From the NCBI GenBank assembly GCA_036971475.1, contig JBAIZL010000006.1, positions 4,973,001 to 5,037,000 on the forward strand: 64,000 nt of DNA, read 5' to 3'. How positions within the stretch are numbered: position 1 is the first letter of the stretch; every line of letters begins with the position of its first letter. This DNA is from Prosapia bicincta. Its lineage: Eukaryota; Arthropoda; Insecta; Hemiptera; Cercopidae. Positions 31,922 to 44,642 of this stretch are shown one piece after another. The position numbers and the translations under genes are program-made. Under the pieces are notes generated by a model. It searched no databases. It had not been told where the DNA came from and was given only the letters and a program-made list of their open reading frames with translations.

Positions 31922-34900
31922 ATATAGTTCTAGTTTATATATAACTTTATATAATTTTTATATTAATTTAGAAATGGAATATGTTAGGGCTGGATTTGAG
32001 ATTTTCTTGAGAATGTGCAAAATGAAAATAATCTAATAAAAAAATCTAAGAATATTTATGCCGCAATTTTGAAGGTTTCAAGATAGTATTCAAGATACAA
32101 ATTATATTTTGGCCGAATGATAATTAAGTATTACCTATTGATGTTCTAAAAACTTTTTGCACAAAATTAAAATGACAATTACTTGCATCTATCAATCAAA
32201 AATATTTTAAACATCAGCAATTTTTCAAAAAGACAATACTTAAAATTAGTTTCTAATAAATTTTAATTAATATATAGTTAGATAATATGTGTGTAAACAC
32301 ACACACAAAAATACATAAAACTAATAAAATAATATTCTTAAATAATTTAAAATCAAAGTAATTGAAAGTGGTTGATTTAACATAGTCTCTAGGTGGTAAA
32401 TACAATCAAAGAGTAGAAGAATATGGTTAGTTTAATATATATTAAAACTGCAGCAGTCATAAATTACACCCGGCCTTTGGTGTAGCAGTTGTAATAACAG
32501 TTTAAATCAAGGCATTTTCATGAAGAAGCAGAACAATTTTCCTTAGTATAGCTGGTATTATTTATTTGAAATATGGTGAATTTCTGTTACGTGATGTTTA
32601 TATATTTAAAATTTTTTTGAAGTGATTAATTTTTTTATATAATTTAGTGCTTGTAGAATATGTAAGTTAGTTTTGATGTTTATATATGTGTGATGGGTGT
32701 CTTGTATGTTGGTGTAGCTTGATTTCATGTTTATGCTTCTTATGTCATTGATATGTTCCTTGCATCTTATATTGAATGATGTACTGGTCAGTGTAGACAA
32801 TAAGCCAGTTTATTTAAATTTACTTCAGCTTTCATTTTTTTAAAAAAAATTTGTGCGATTGTTTTATAGAAATATAATAATAAGTCTTACAAACAGTCTT
32901 AAAAAATACATTACAAAGACTTACTGATATCTCCTGATTCATTATCATAATCGTAACTGTCAACTCTGTATTTCAAAGAATCTATGAAGTAAAACTTTTT
33001 TCTCTCCACATTCCAGGCTAGGCCATTACAAATGCCCATCTTTGATAACTGTTTAGAAACATCTCTGTCTTCATTAACCATATATAGTGATCCTTGTTCA
33101 AGAGCGAAATCATTTACTGTTCCTTCAATCTTTGGGCCCATTGTACCTGTAATAATTAACGAGTTCTGTATTGTAAATTGAATAAGGGTTACAACTAAAA
33201 TAATATTGAGTTTACTATAAAGTTAATAATGATTGAATATTAGAGTTAACCTAAAATAATACTAATTTTAAAAATACTTAACTAAGTGAATACGTAATTG
33301 CTTACTTGCTGACGTGTTTCAAAACATTTGTTCCTTTTACGAAGCTAACCCTCTACTTGACTTGAGTAGAGGCTTAGCTTCGTAAAAGGAACAAATGTTT
33401 TGAAATGCGTCAGCAAGTAAGCAACTACGTATTCACTTGGTTAAGTATTTTTAAAATTAGTTTAATCAGTGAATTCAAGATGATTACATCAAGCAACTTC
33501 TAAAATAATATGTGTTGGGTTACAGCTCAGAATTATTTAAAATACAGAAAAATAACTAAGAAAAATACTATTCTAATACCCTGGTAGAAGGTAGATGCCT
33601 CTTCTTACTCCAATAAGTGACCATGACCACACAATGCTATAATTTGTCTCTATTCCCAGTATCAGAGAATCATTATCTTGTGCCTTTTCTACCTAATTTC
33701 TTCTGGCGTCTCTTATGTTTTCTGTTATAGGGTATAAAAGGTAATACTTTTTTAAGACCCTATAGAGCAGGTATACTTTACCTTAAACCTGGTCATTAGT
33801 AAATAATCACCTGCCATTGGATATTTCACTGTTTTGAAGAAGAACTTCAAACAAAATCATAATAAATATACCCTAAACATTAAACATACATTATATTACC
33901 ATTTTAATCTGGAGAAATGTATGATATAAATGTTGAACATATCTTTAGCCAAACACTTTTTTCACTTGTAAAAAACAAATTTTGTTAATCATTTTGTTTG
34001 TAGCTCATAAACCGTAACACTTAGGTATATTATGTATATGAAATGTTCACTGATTCACTAGAATAAAAAAGTTTAATATAAAAATATATGATGAAAATAA
34101 AAAAGTTACATGAAAAAACTGCAACTTTGTAGAGTTCTTGGCTTTTTGATTGTTTTATGGAGTGTTAAAAAAAAATAATAAAACTTAAGCAGAAAAGCAA
34201 TCGTATTGTTAATCATAATGAATAAGAGAATGAAATCAAATGTGGCAACACCTTCATCCAAAATATTTTAGTTCCATTTGCACACAAAAACGAACAATTG
34301 TTTTCCTTTATTTCAAGTGCTTAAGGCTCATTTACCATATTACTTACATACCAATATTAGTGTTAAAAATGCTCAACTTTTCCCTAGCAAAAAATTGCTG
34401 CAACTCTGATAAAAAAATACAGTGAATAATTTTTTATTCCAAAAAGTAATAGGCTAACACCGAATTTAATTTAATCTCCTTTAAAGTACTGTCCTTGGCT
34501 GGCAATGCACTTATCCCAACGTTGAATCCATGACGGGAAACAATTCTGGAAGGCTTCTTTCGGAAGGGCGTTTAGCTGCTCGGTCGTGGCCCTCTCAATG
34601 TCAGGAATGGTGTCAAAACATTTTCTTTTAAGCACAGTTTTAATTTTTGGGAAGAGCCAGAAGTAGCATGGTGCTGAATCGAGTAAGTATAGCGGAAATA
34701 GACAGACAGGAACAATTTTGTCAGCCAAAAACTGGCGAATGAGAAGCGAGGTGTGACATGGCGCATTGTCCTGATGAAGAAGAAAGCCATTCCCCCATTT
34801 TTCTGGTCTTTCTCTTTGTATGTCATTTTACAAATGTTGCAGTACGCCCTTATAAAATTCAGAGTTCACACTCTGATTGCACTATGCCGTCACTATCGAT

Positions 34901-37900
34901 AAAAACAATGAGCAAGACCTTGATGTTCGGTTTTGACTGACATGCTTTTTTAGGGCGAGAAGTTGCACTGGTTTTCCATTGGGAACTCTGTATTTTGTTA
35001 ATCACTTACAACAATAGTTTATGACTATCCGAACTTTAAATGTAGTAAATTTGTTAAAACTTATTTTAAAACTTTATTGTTAAAACTTAGATTGTTAACA
35101 CTGTATTTTGGTCTGAGGGTCATATACATAGACCTAACTCTCATCTCCAGTTACAATATTGGCCATGAAGTACAGATCTGACGCTCGATTTTCCTTCTGT
35201 TCATAACTCAAAATTCTAGGAACAAATTTTGCACTCACTAGACTCATTTGCAAATTATCGTTTAAATGCTTTGAACGGAACCGTATGAGATGTTGAGATC
35301 TTCCGATAGCTCTCGAATCATCATTGGCCTGTTTGAACAAACAATTGGACATCCCAAACACTACTCATCTTCAACTGACTCATTTCCGCTTTTAAATTAG
35401 TCATACCACTTGTACACAGTCTTCAGAGTTACCATATTATTGCCATACACAGGTTTTAACATTTCGTGAGGTTCTTTGCTATTCTTTTGCAACTTAAAAC
35501 AAAACTTAATGTTAATGGGTTGTTCGAAAATCATGATGATAGACAAGATAAACACGACCTTACTGTAGCAGCTCTGGCAGTCGACTGACAAGCTCCAGCG
35601 TGTTGAAACTTGTTGCTGCCTGTCTCAACAGATCGTGCTACTAGTCAAATTACATCATATTTATACGTTAGCAGTTGCCGCTATAAAAATTCATTCTCCG
35701 AATTTTTTTATCACTTCTCGTATATGAGTATGTATTAGGAAAGTAGAATTAAAAAACCCAAACTATGTACAGCCTCAAATGTAAGATGGGGTATTTTCTA
35801 ACTCCAAGTTATTTCTAATTTTCATCCCAACTTGGAATTAAAATAACATAGGTGGAAATGATAGCAAGTTGGAGAAAAATTACTGAAATTGTAATTCAGA
35901 ATTTAAAGATGAATTGAAATGTTAAATGAAAGATAAAAGGAGAAATGTAAGGTGTAGAAAAGATTGTAAGACAGTTGAGAAGTACTAAAAATGATCAAGA
36001 AAAAGAAGAGAAACTCGTCAGGACATTAAGAAAACATCGCCTCAGAGTCACCTAAAACAAAAGGTAAATGTTTGAAAGGAAGAAAAAAGTATTAATGATT
36101 CAATAAGTGATTTTAGGCTTTTCTATCTAAAACTTCAGAAGTACTGTACTATGATATTTCAGAAAGTTGTTTTCTAAACATCAGCTCATATATAAGAAAA
36201 AAGTACTATATGTTAAATATTATCAATAAAAAGGCAAATACATGAAAAGTTAGATGTGTAAGAAAAGACAAGTAAGTATTATGCTAAAAAGGTTAAGTTA
36301 AGGTTACATGGATCATGGTATGTCTTAATATTACAAAGTGCAAGAATATCAATAAGGAAAAGGAAGAGAGAGTTAAAACATATAAGTATTTGAAAACATG
36401 AACAGAACATAAATATTTATCACTAGGCGTACTTATACTAAGTGTTTTTTAAACAAGATAACATAATTATATTACCAGCCCAAATCCGTCCAACTGGATC
36501 AACTTTTCCATCATTCAGTCTAGTTTTGGCCTTGACACTCTCAATGCGTGCATATATTTCAGTACTATCTATTGTACTACATCTTCCATCCCAAAATATT
36601 ATTTCCAAATTATTGTTACGGGAAATGATAAATTTATTTTTTTCTCCTTCAATTTGCAGGATCATAGAAACAGTTCCTCCACAACCTAAAACAATTTTAA
36701 GTGAAATATTAACGTTAGTATTAGATTGTGTTTTGTAGGTAGGATAATAATAAGGAATGTAGCACTTTATTATATTATACTTGAATTTGTTCTACAAAAC
36801 ATGTTTAAAAATTTTAGGTATTGTTTCTTTGTAAGTAATTTAACTTTGTAAATTAAAATTACTTATAATTTCTGAACTGTTTAATGAAGTGATCAATTAA
36901 TATACTAAAATTCACTCTTCTGGCAACTCTGAAAAAATTTATTGATCTTTTTTAACATTCCTTGAAAGAAGTTGCAACTGTTTCAAAAAATCTTAACCCA
37001 AAACTAACAACATTACTATTTTTTTAAAAATTTATTACCTTAAATATTTTATTTCATACCTTTAAATGTTTCAATATGTACTTTGGCTCTTCTACAACCA
37101 CCCAATAATAAATTTTTAAAATTGTTTGTTGTAATCATTTTAAATTCACTGATTAAAATATAAATAATCACTACATAACTAAGTGAATACTTTAGAGCTT
37201 ACTTGCTGATGCGTTTTGAAACGATCATTTCATTTACGAAATCCTTATCAAACATTTACTTATGTAGAGGCTTAGCTTCGTAAATGAAACAATGGTATCG
37301 AAAAGCGTCACCAAGTAAGCACTAAAGTATTCACTTAGTTATGTAATAATTACTTATAGTAAATTTCTACTCAGATTTGGTGAATTAAGTCTGGCATGAT
37401 TATAGCTACATTAACAGTGTTAAATTGGAGATTATGAATTAAATATTTCAAATCCTTAATTGGTTCACTGGTGCTTTATGTTTTTCATATGTCGCTATAA
37501 ACACATTTAATGGAGTCACGAGGCCAAAACATAGGATCACCCTACCAATCCAATATTTAGGAAATTGTGCATTACAAGCATTTAAAAAATAGAGATAATT
37601 TAAAGTTTGGGGTCTTCTTAAAATAATGAAGTTGCATTATTTTCTTTCTAATTTGACCTAATTGCAGGAAGACATACAGATGTAGCATGTAGAAATAGAC
37701 ATTTCATCTGATAGATTATTCAATTAAAAAAAATGTACAAACCACTTGGTCATGTATGAAACTGCACCATCTGTTTAATCTTAAAGTATGTCTGATATAC
37801 AGAGTAATTATACTGTTTTGTTGTGATCCCCATATCCTACTATTATGTCAGACTTACATCTCCAGACATGAAATGTAGCTTCATCTGTGAAAATAAGTTT

Positions 37901-39612
37901 TAGATCTTGTCATTGTCAATATAATTAAGAATATCAATTGAAACTTCAAAATGATTTTGTTAATCCCGTTGTTAAATTCCATGTATAAGTTTGATTTTGA
38001 AAGCGTGAAAACGTACAAACTTTTGAAACACATTTTATAATTATCATCGTAGGAATGCTGATCGCAAACTTCACCTAGCTGTTGATTTATTGGGGCATCT
38101 TACACAACTTTGGAGTCATGCTTGACTACTTCATCAGTCATTGAAAACATGTCAGTGATTTTTCCACATTAATGATTCCATTTTCTTGAGACTGCTATTA
38201 CCATCATTATATTAACATAAATGGATCATTGTCATAAAGTTTGTTGACTATTTATATCTGGTTTGAACTCTGCTGACCATAACACACACAAACACACTAT
38301 GCTTTCTGCTGAAATGTTGTTACTGCACTACTACGGCTGATGTCACATCGTTTTTGTGTATCAGCTCAAGGTAATGGGCATAGTACAGTCTCATCTACAA
38401 CCTCAAAGAAATCCCTAGTTGGCAAGTCAAATTATATAAGATCATTTACATTTACTATATAAAATCATTTACACATTTACATTTACTATATAAGATCATT
38501 TACATTTACTATATAAGGTCATTTACATTTACTATATAAGATCATATACATATGAAGATATGACTTTTTACAATTGATACATTTTCTCAATAAAACTGTA
38601 TTTTTTTGTTTATCAATTAAATTTCTGTAAAATGCTATGCTAGACTTAATAAAAATAAAATTCACTTAGAGATTATAATTGTTTTACCAACCGTAGATAT
38701 CCAACTTTAGTTATGATAGAAAATTTTATATTCAGTTATTTATCACATCTAAACCGCTTATGTATATCTATTTGTAAAATTTGATTATTTTTGTAATTAA
38801 ATGGATTGGCTGGCAACAGGTTATTCATTTTCATCTCCACAAGCAGATGCTTTTATGACTACTCAGAAGTTAATTGTTTTGTTATACAGAAGAACCTCAT
38901 AACAGACCCTATGAATTCAGATGTTACGTATGCTTAGTCACAAAAAACCTCATCTTTACTAATTACATAATACAAATAGGCGAGCGTTATTCAAATATCA
39001 ACCAGACCTTAGAGTTAAATCACATAAAAAAAGGACAGTTTCTCATCTAACTGGGGCAATGTGTAATTTACAAATAAACTTTAACCACAAAATAAATTAT
39101 AATAATGAACATATTGAGTAATAAGGAGAAGAAGATGGTAAAATTAGAACTTTTAGATATTAGATAAAAGATATTTTAAAAAATAGTAATTTAAAACCCA
39201 TCATGTTGGGAAAATAATGCACCTATCACAAGTCACAGTTCAGGCTCAGTTGTAGCTATGAATTTTGACACAACTGAACCATCTAATCAATAATTAATGA
39301 TTGGGTGTAAAGCCTCATGATCACTAAAGAAGATGAGGAGCTTCAGTGATACAACATAGCTGAAATTATTGGAAGTAATAAAAAATAATCAGCTGTAAGA
39401 TCCATGTAACATTTTATTTGTCCACTCAAAAATACTTATCACAATAAAAACTTACTAAGTTTTGCACAGTACTGTTCTTTTTTCACAGTATCATATCTAC
39501 AAACTGAAGATTGAAAAATATCAACAAAATAAAGGTTTTTCGATTCAGGATCGTAAATAGGCCCTTCTCCAAGTTCTACAGGATCTCCGATTGGTTCAAT
39601 AATTGGCGCCAT
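28482..39612 (-). CDS. regucalcin: regucalcin / SMP-30 family protein, 5 coding exons
   Basis: SMP-30/gluconolactonase-family six-bladed beta-propeller; members hydrolyse lactones and bind divalent metal. Coding exons in transcript order: 39612-39456, 36685-36476, 33146-32925, 29715-29603, 28712-28482. Introns are GT/AG and phases agree, giving 933 bases or 310 aa, close to the usual 300-310. Metal ligands are in place: E16 in LGEGP, N163 in CNGLAWN, D215 in LPDGMTID. Substrate-side R108 and N110 lie in RLNDGK. Other family blocks: GRIWAGTMG and LWVACYGGG. An AG acceptor lies immediately before the ATG, so one or more non-coding 5' exons are likely. The protein has no signal peptide. Introns hold many transposon fossils. 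Confidence 0.95.
29261..29307 (+). ncRNA. hammerhead-ribozyme-like motif, intact core
   Basis: Order on the plus strand: AACCTT, CTGATGA, T, GCTAA, loop CCGTA, TTAGC, GAAA, TGTACGT, C, AAGGTT. AACCTT pairs with AAGGTT over 6 bp (helix I), GCTAA pairs with TTAGC (helix II), and A/TG with CGT closes a tiny helix III. This is the type I hammerhead layout with predicted cleavage after C29301. One extra T between the core and helix II departs from the consensus. It lies in regucalcin intron 4, antisense to the gene. Confidence 0.55.
29820..31790 (-). mobile_element. decayed pogo/Tigger element in regucalcin intron 3
   Basis: agtaaaacctgtttaagcag at 29821-29840, preceded by TA, matches the style of Tigger termini. 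The other terminus is not clear. The transposase fossil lies inside on the minus strand, the same strand as regucalcin. Confidence 0.6.
30250..31760 (-). pseudogene. pogo/Tigger transposase fossil
   Basis: Minus-strand order: an N-terminal HTH (SKTLKEKIDVIELSGKINMK, QLCDIYKCGKTHINGILK); a CENP-B-like second HTH (KASNGWLESFQSRHSIPFNQ); the DDE domain with NCDKTGLFFR (first Asp), LLFMDTATCHHH (second Asp) and TTSVTQSMDQGVIKNFKAHY (third Asp); then an acidic C-terminus (VDEIIEMETNEIIESEEEIE) and a final SMLDFFK-like tail. At least three frameshifts or stops break it (near 31660, 31515 and 30930). All Tigger landmarks are in the expected order, so the identification is firm and the gene is dead. 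Confidence 0.85.
31882..31919. repeat. TA microsatellite
   Basis: About 19 TA units just beyond the 5' side of the Tigger fossil. Confidence 0.9.
31920..32605. other. regucalcin intron 3, unassigned part
   Basis: AT-rich, no element recognised. Confidence 0.45.
32606..32820 (-). pseudogene. short PLE GIY-YIG remnant
   Basis: The minus strand encodes FNIRCKEHINDIRSINMKSS, DTHHTYINIKTNLHILQALN. This corresponds to the middle and end of the GIY-YIG domain (EHI, TxH, I-TNLHIL). The start of the domain is decayed. Confidence 0.55.
33261..33505. repeat. PLE-B fold-back (97-bp arms, 7-nt spacer)
   Basis: Arms 33261-33357 and 33365-33461 are inverted copies of the PLE-B end (tagaggcttagcttcgtaaa, aggaacaaatgttttgaaa, gcgtcagcaagtaagcaa). 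The right arm continues to the true extreme 3' end (gaattcaagatgattacatc, about 33475-33494) and the left arm does not. The 3' ends point outward, head to head. It lies in regucalcin intron 2. Confidence 0.85.
33506..34399. other. regucalcin intron 2, unassigned part
   Basis: No gene or element recognised. Confidence 0.45.
34400..35720 (-). pseudogene. decayed mariner with transposase fossil
   Basis: Inverted ends: ctctgataaaaaaatac at the left and, as reverse complement, cgagaagtgataaaaaaatt at the right (TA at 35721). The transposase is on the minus strand: INIKFCFKLQKNSKEPHEML, then VYGNNMVTLKTVYKWYD, NIVTGDES (first Asp), then a C-terminal half with IRTM/HVTP remnants of the second Asp region, LDSAPCYFWLFPKIKTVLKR (third Asp changed to Tyr) and IQRWDKCIASQGQYFKGD. 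Many stops and frameshifts. A PLE end is inserted at about 34990-35100. Confidence 0.8.
34990..35100 (-). repeat. PLE-C 3' end nested in mariner
   Basis: Contains aatcactta, caatagtttatgactatcc and gaactttaaatgta, which match the outer part of the PLE-C palindrome at 55348-55400. It interrupts the mariner transposase fossil. Confidence 0.55.
35721..36475. other. regucalcin intron 2, distal part, unassigned
   Basis: Purine-rich on the plus strand (many aaaag/gaaa runs). No coding or repeat feature identified. Confidence 0.4.
37111..37385. repeat. PLE-B fold-back in regucalcin intron 1
   Basis: The left arm (about 37111-37240, minus orientation, from the extreme end tgttgtaatcattttaaatt to tttcatttacgaa) and right arm (about 37278-37360, plus orientation, ttcgtaaatgaaacaatgg, gcgtcaccaagtaagcact) form a head-to-head pair. 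The arms have diverged at several sites, so this pair is older than the 41.4-kb palindrome. Confidence 0.75.
37440..38110 (-). pseudogene. IS630/Tc1-like transposase fossil
   Basis: Minus-strand blocks in order: FKIKLIHGI-QRD-QNHFEV, IDILNYIDND, TDEATFHVWRCKSDIIVGYG-like reading, and FPKYWIGRVILCFGLVTPLN. They parallel the conserved DEATFH...RIWG and FPxRWIGRxGPxxWPPRSPDLTPLDF blocks of an insect transposase family often labelled Tc3-like. Stops and frameshifts are frequent. It lies in regucalcin intron 1. Confidence 0.55.
38111..38433. other. regucalcin intron 1, unassigned part
   Basis: May include the decayed N-terminal part of the neighbouring transposase fossil. Nothing is firm. Confidence 0.35.
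38434..38550. repeat. 23-bp minisatellite, about 5 units
   Basis: Units of the type atataagatcatttacattt + act. The second unit has an internal 6-bp insertion and the last is partial. Confidence 0.85.
38551..39455. other. regucalcin intron 1, remainder
   Basis: AT-rich; nothing recognised up to the first coding exon. Confidence 0.45.
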
Positions 39613-41408
39613 CTGCAATACATTGTCATTAGTTAGTTTAATTATTTTTCTTTATTTAAAGTATAGAAAATTTATATTTAGATGAACTATTCAAAACCAG
39701 AACAAATTCAAAAAAGAAAAAAAACTATTTCATTACAATTACAAGATGTTATAATGTCAAAAATATTAGTATAAATTAGTAAGCTGTTAAAGTATAACAA
39801 CAAGGAAAAGTTAAACGCATACATTAAAAGTTAAACCTAGACAACGGCTTGCATGTACCTTCACTCAAAACTTCATCCATTTAAAGTTTCTTTATCTAAA
39901 CGTTTACCATTCTTTAGTTTCTGTAGTATTTATTAACTATGATTATAAGTATTTGCATGTTTTAGTTATAAGCTCACAGAGTTTATAAAAATAATTTTAA
40001 AATATTAAAATTTTAAGCTCAGTTAGCTGTATAGTGTATGTTAAATCCACATTCGTAAAATTTATCTTTCACACAATTATGAATATTATAGTGTACTTAC
40101 ACAATTACACAGACTAATACCTTCAAATGACACCAGTAAAATCTTTGACCATGTAATAATTAGTTACACGATTTCAAACAATTACCTAAGCACGACTTCA
40201 ATATTATTTCTTACTATTTTAAATTTTTTAACTAAACATTCTTTCTATTCTGGGGTAATACTGTATTAATACATTATACATTGTTTTATCATCCCCTGAT
40301 CCAGTAGTGAAGTCTGAAATCCTTCCTGGGGGAAGAGGTTTATATTGAGATTCTATGGGAATTAATATTTTATATCAATTTTCCCCAATGCAAAATTTTA
40401 AAAATTAAATGCTATTTTAACTCTTAAAATTAGACACAAGTTGACCAAATGAGTGAATTAAATTTCTTCTTGATTTAAATAAATTCTTAATTTTAATAAC
40501 ATTTAAGTACTGTAAATTTAAGCACCGAAGAACAATAAATAAAAACTCAAATTTATTTAGAAAATCAGTTTACAAGGTCTTTAGTAAAAAAATTCCTCTT
40601 GACTGTAAGCCATAGCCAGTCTTTTTAAGCACTCTTATTAAGTTTTATTTCTGGAATATGATTGTCATCGCTAAAATAGGTTGCATACATTAAAGACTTT
40701 ATGCACATTGTATCAATCCATTTATTTATAGCTCTCAGTTTCAACTATATTTATATTAAAACTATCTTGAAATTATACATTTTGAATTTCTTTATGAGTG
40801 TTTCAAATTAATATCTATCAGTTACAACTTGTAATGCTGAAAGATAATTTTTACTTTAATGAAATATTCAAGACATTCAAGCTTACAAGTTAAATTAGTA
40901 GGATGGAATTAATAGGTACTTTTCTTGGATTTAGAAAAAATTATAGATTTGTTTCTGGAAAAAATCAAATACCTAACATTGTTTTGTAAATATAGTGTTT
41001 TCAAATATAATATAAACATTCTATGAGCTATAAGCTACTAATTCTACTTTTAATATCAACCTGAGAAAAGTTGAGTGGATGTTTATCTTGGGATACCTAA
41101 GACCCTAACAACCTCACTCCTTCCTCTGTTTTACAAAAAGTCTTGTACAGCCCTGTTTTACCTTAACACAGGACATAACTATTTAGTGGTCTTTAAGATG
41201 CGTCCATTCTTAATAACACATTATATGTGATGAATGGAATAAACCATGAGAATGAAAAACATCTTGAGTGTTTGACACTATACTCAAAATGAGACTTTTT
41301 TGTTTTTTGATAAAAGGTTGAAAATTTGTTCAAGAGTTTATTGGGATACAAGATAACTAATGGATTGGTTCATGACAACAGTTTGAGGGTTAAAAAACCA
41401 CAAATGAA
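39613..41408. other. upstream of regucalcin start; promoter not resolved
   Basis: Should contain a 5' non-coding exon and promoter, because an acceptor AG lies directly before the ATG. I found no sure donor or promoter motif. Confidence 0.4.
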
Positions 41409-41489
41409 ATTACAATAAAAATATTGAAAAGAACCCCAATACCACAAAAATAATCAAAAATAACAAATAAGACAAGTTACTTAAGATTA

Positions 41490-41536
41490 AACCCTTATGT
41501 ACATTTCGATGACCAAGTCATCATCATCAGAGGGTC
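41490..41536 (-). ncRNA. hammerhead-ribozyme-like motif, left arm
   Basis: Exact mirror copy of the right-arm motif, on the minus strand. Confidence 0.55.
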
Positions 41537-41636
41537 TTGTTACAAAACACAATCTAGCACACAAGAAGTTACAAACTAGAATGATTGATCATTCTAGTTT
41601 GTAACTTCTTGTGTGCTAGATTGTGTTTTGTAACAA

Positions 41637-41683
41637 GACCCTCTGATGATGATGACTTGGTCATCGAAATGTACATAAGGGTT
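41637..41683 (+). ncRNA. hammerhead-ribozyme-like motif, right arm
   Basis: Helix I GACCCT/AGGGTT (5 pairs plus a G-T wobble), core CTGATGA, one extra T, helix II GATGAC/GTCATC with loop TTG, GAAA, predicted cleavage after A41677. The core is intact apart from the extra base. Confidence 0.55.
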
Positions 41684-41764
41684 TAATCTTAAGTAACTTG
41701 TCTTATTTGTTATTTTTGATTATTTTTGTGGTATTGGGGTTCTTTTCAATATTTTTATTGTAAT

Positions 41765-42640
41765 ATATTGTACCACTGTGCTCTTGATATTGTGTACAAA
41801 TGAAATTAGTTCAAAAATACACAATTTTTATCATTAGAATAAACCTTGAGGTATTTGTTTAAAATAATTATTAGTAGAATATATACAGAATTATACAATT
41901 ATGTAAAATACATTTGTTTGTCTTTCCAAGCTTATTTTGGAGTACTGATATAGTTACAGCTTCAGTAACCTTAAACTAGTGCTTAATTTCCTGCTTATTA
42001 AATTTAAGCAATTGTCTGTTACAGAGTAATAAAATAAAACTTTATTATATACCAACAAGAACAAGCCCAACCATGATATAATTAGTTGAACCATTAATTC
42101 TCCCATTCCAAACTTATAAGAAACAAGAATTGTTTCTACATTATTCAATAAAGTTATTATCTACCTGAACATAAAACCTAAAATAGAATGATAATTTGTG
42201 AACAATTTTTGTTTTAATTTTCTTTAGTAGGTAAGTACAAAAAATCAAATTGTATTAATTTAAATCTTGATCAGACTTCAGATATATAAATATTATCAAC
42301 TTTTTTAATAGCAGCATGCAAAGAGCATTGCTGTTTTAATTCAGAAATGTTGTCTGTTTTCAACTCAGATTGTAAACATAACCAATAACTATCTGAATTT
42401 TAAATGGCACACATTTCCTGAAATATTTCCATAATAATATTTTTCTTATATATAAGTAAAAAAAGTTAATTATGTGATTAAAAGTAAATGATTAATATTT
42501 TAAAGAAATAAATACACAATTAAAGCAGTAAACATAAAAAACAAAGATATAAATACAGTTGTGCAAGTAAACAGTAAAACACACAGACACACTTGTGCAA
42601 AAATAAGAGTAAAGCATATATAGAGCAAAAAAAATTCTAC
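41765..42640. other. intergenic sequence, nothing recognised
   Basis: AT-rich; no coding or repeat feature apart from the TA run that follows. Confidence 0.45.
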
Positions 42641-42686
42641 TTATATATATATTTATTATATTATATTTATTATATTATTATATATG

Positions 42687-42744
<58 letters not shown>
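42687..42744. repeat. TA microsatellite
   Basis: About 29 TA units directly abutting a PLE-A end. Confidence 0.9.
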
Positions 42745-42745
<1 letters not shown>

Positions 42746-42747
<2 letters not shown>

Positions 42748-43395
42748 TCCACTAAAACACTAGTAAATATTTCACAAACTTGCCTTTAGTAGCACTAACT
42801 TATATTTGTTTTACTAAAATTACTTACATAAGTAGCACTTACTCCACACAGAACACTCTCAATAAACAATTTAAACCCAACAACAAAATCAACGAGATTT
42901 ACAAAGCCGCTGGAGTTTACAAACTAACTTGCCGTTCATTGCCCAGTTTTTACATGGGTCAGGCAGTGAGGTCTTTTTACACACCCTACCAAGAACATAT
43001 AAATGCACTAACAAACAATAATTACCATTCAAACTTCGCTGAACATATCAAGTCTACAAAACATGACTACAGAGACATAGCATCCAACCTACAAATTCTT
43101 CACTACGAAATATACAAACATTTAAAACTACACCCTACACACATACTCAACACCCAATTACATTATAACTCACACACACTTTTCGACATCATAACTCCTA
43201 ATACTCACAAAGTACACCCACACCCCCACCATAATATCCCTCCCCCGCCTTAACACCATAACCTACGAAAACTTTGAGATTAGTTACGGTCTGAGATGAC
43301 AATGTGACACATCTCCCGAAACGGTCGTCCTCAACAAACTATAGGCAAGTTAGTGAAATATTTGCAAGTGTTTTAGTGTTTAATTATTTTGGCTC
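42746..43395 (+). pseudogene. PLE-A copy with inverted 3' end at its 5' side
   Basis: 42747-42810 is the PLE-A 3' end in minus orientation (aaaacactagtaaatatttc, aaacttgcctttagtagcac). Next, 42846-43250 encodes on the plus strand AAGVYKLTCRSLPSFYMGQA, RSFYTPYQEHINALTNNNYH, TKHDYRDIASNLQILH and LKLHPTHILNTQLHYNSHTL. The catalytic G of Y-I-G is kept (YMGQ). It lacks the block RNNQRYTTEQ seen in other copies. The 3' end runs to about 43385. This is a 5'-truncated GIY-YIG copy in head-to-head arrangement. Confidence 0.8.
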
Positions 43396-44420
<1,025 letters not shown>

Positions 44421-44642
44421 TATACTCGTATATGTTTGTTGTTCCTTTATTATCACTATATATATATATATTGTAATTATGAGGAGTGGTATTTAAAGAT
44501 GAATGCACTAAATGACAAATATATTTTAAATAATGAAGTAGAACTTTAGTTTCAAGATATACATTAGAACTTTCCAAGGTATTTGAATATTTATATTACT
44601 ATTTATTAGGAATATACTGTGGTTGAATTTAATAATAAATAA

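Larger units (their letters stand above)
41409..41764. repeat. perfect 177-bp palindrome (2-nt spacer) with two hammerhead-like motifs
   Basis: Arms 41409-41585 and 41588-41764 are exact reverse complements by base-by-base comparison. Each arm carries the hammerhead-like motif, facing outward. Right arm (41637-41683, plus): GACCCT, CTGATGA, T, GATGAC, TTG, GTCATC, GAAA, TGTACAT, A, AGGGTT. The left copy is at 41490-41536 on the minus strand. Confidence 0.95.
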
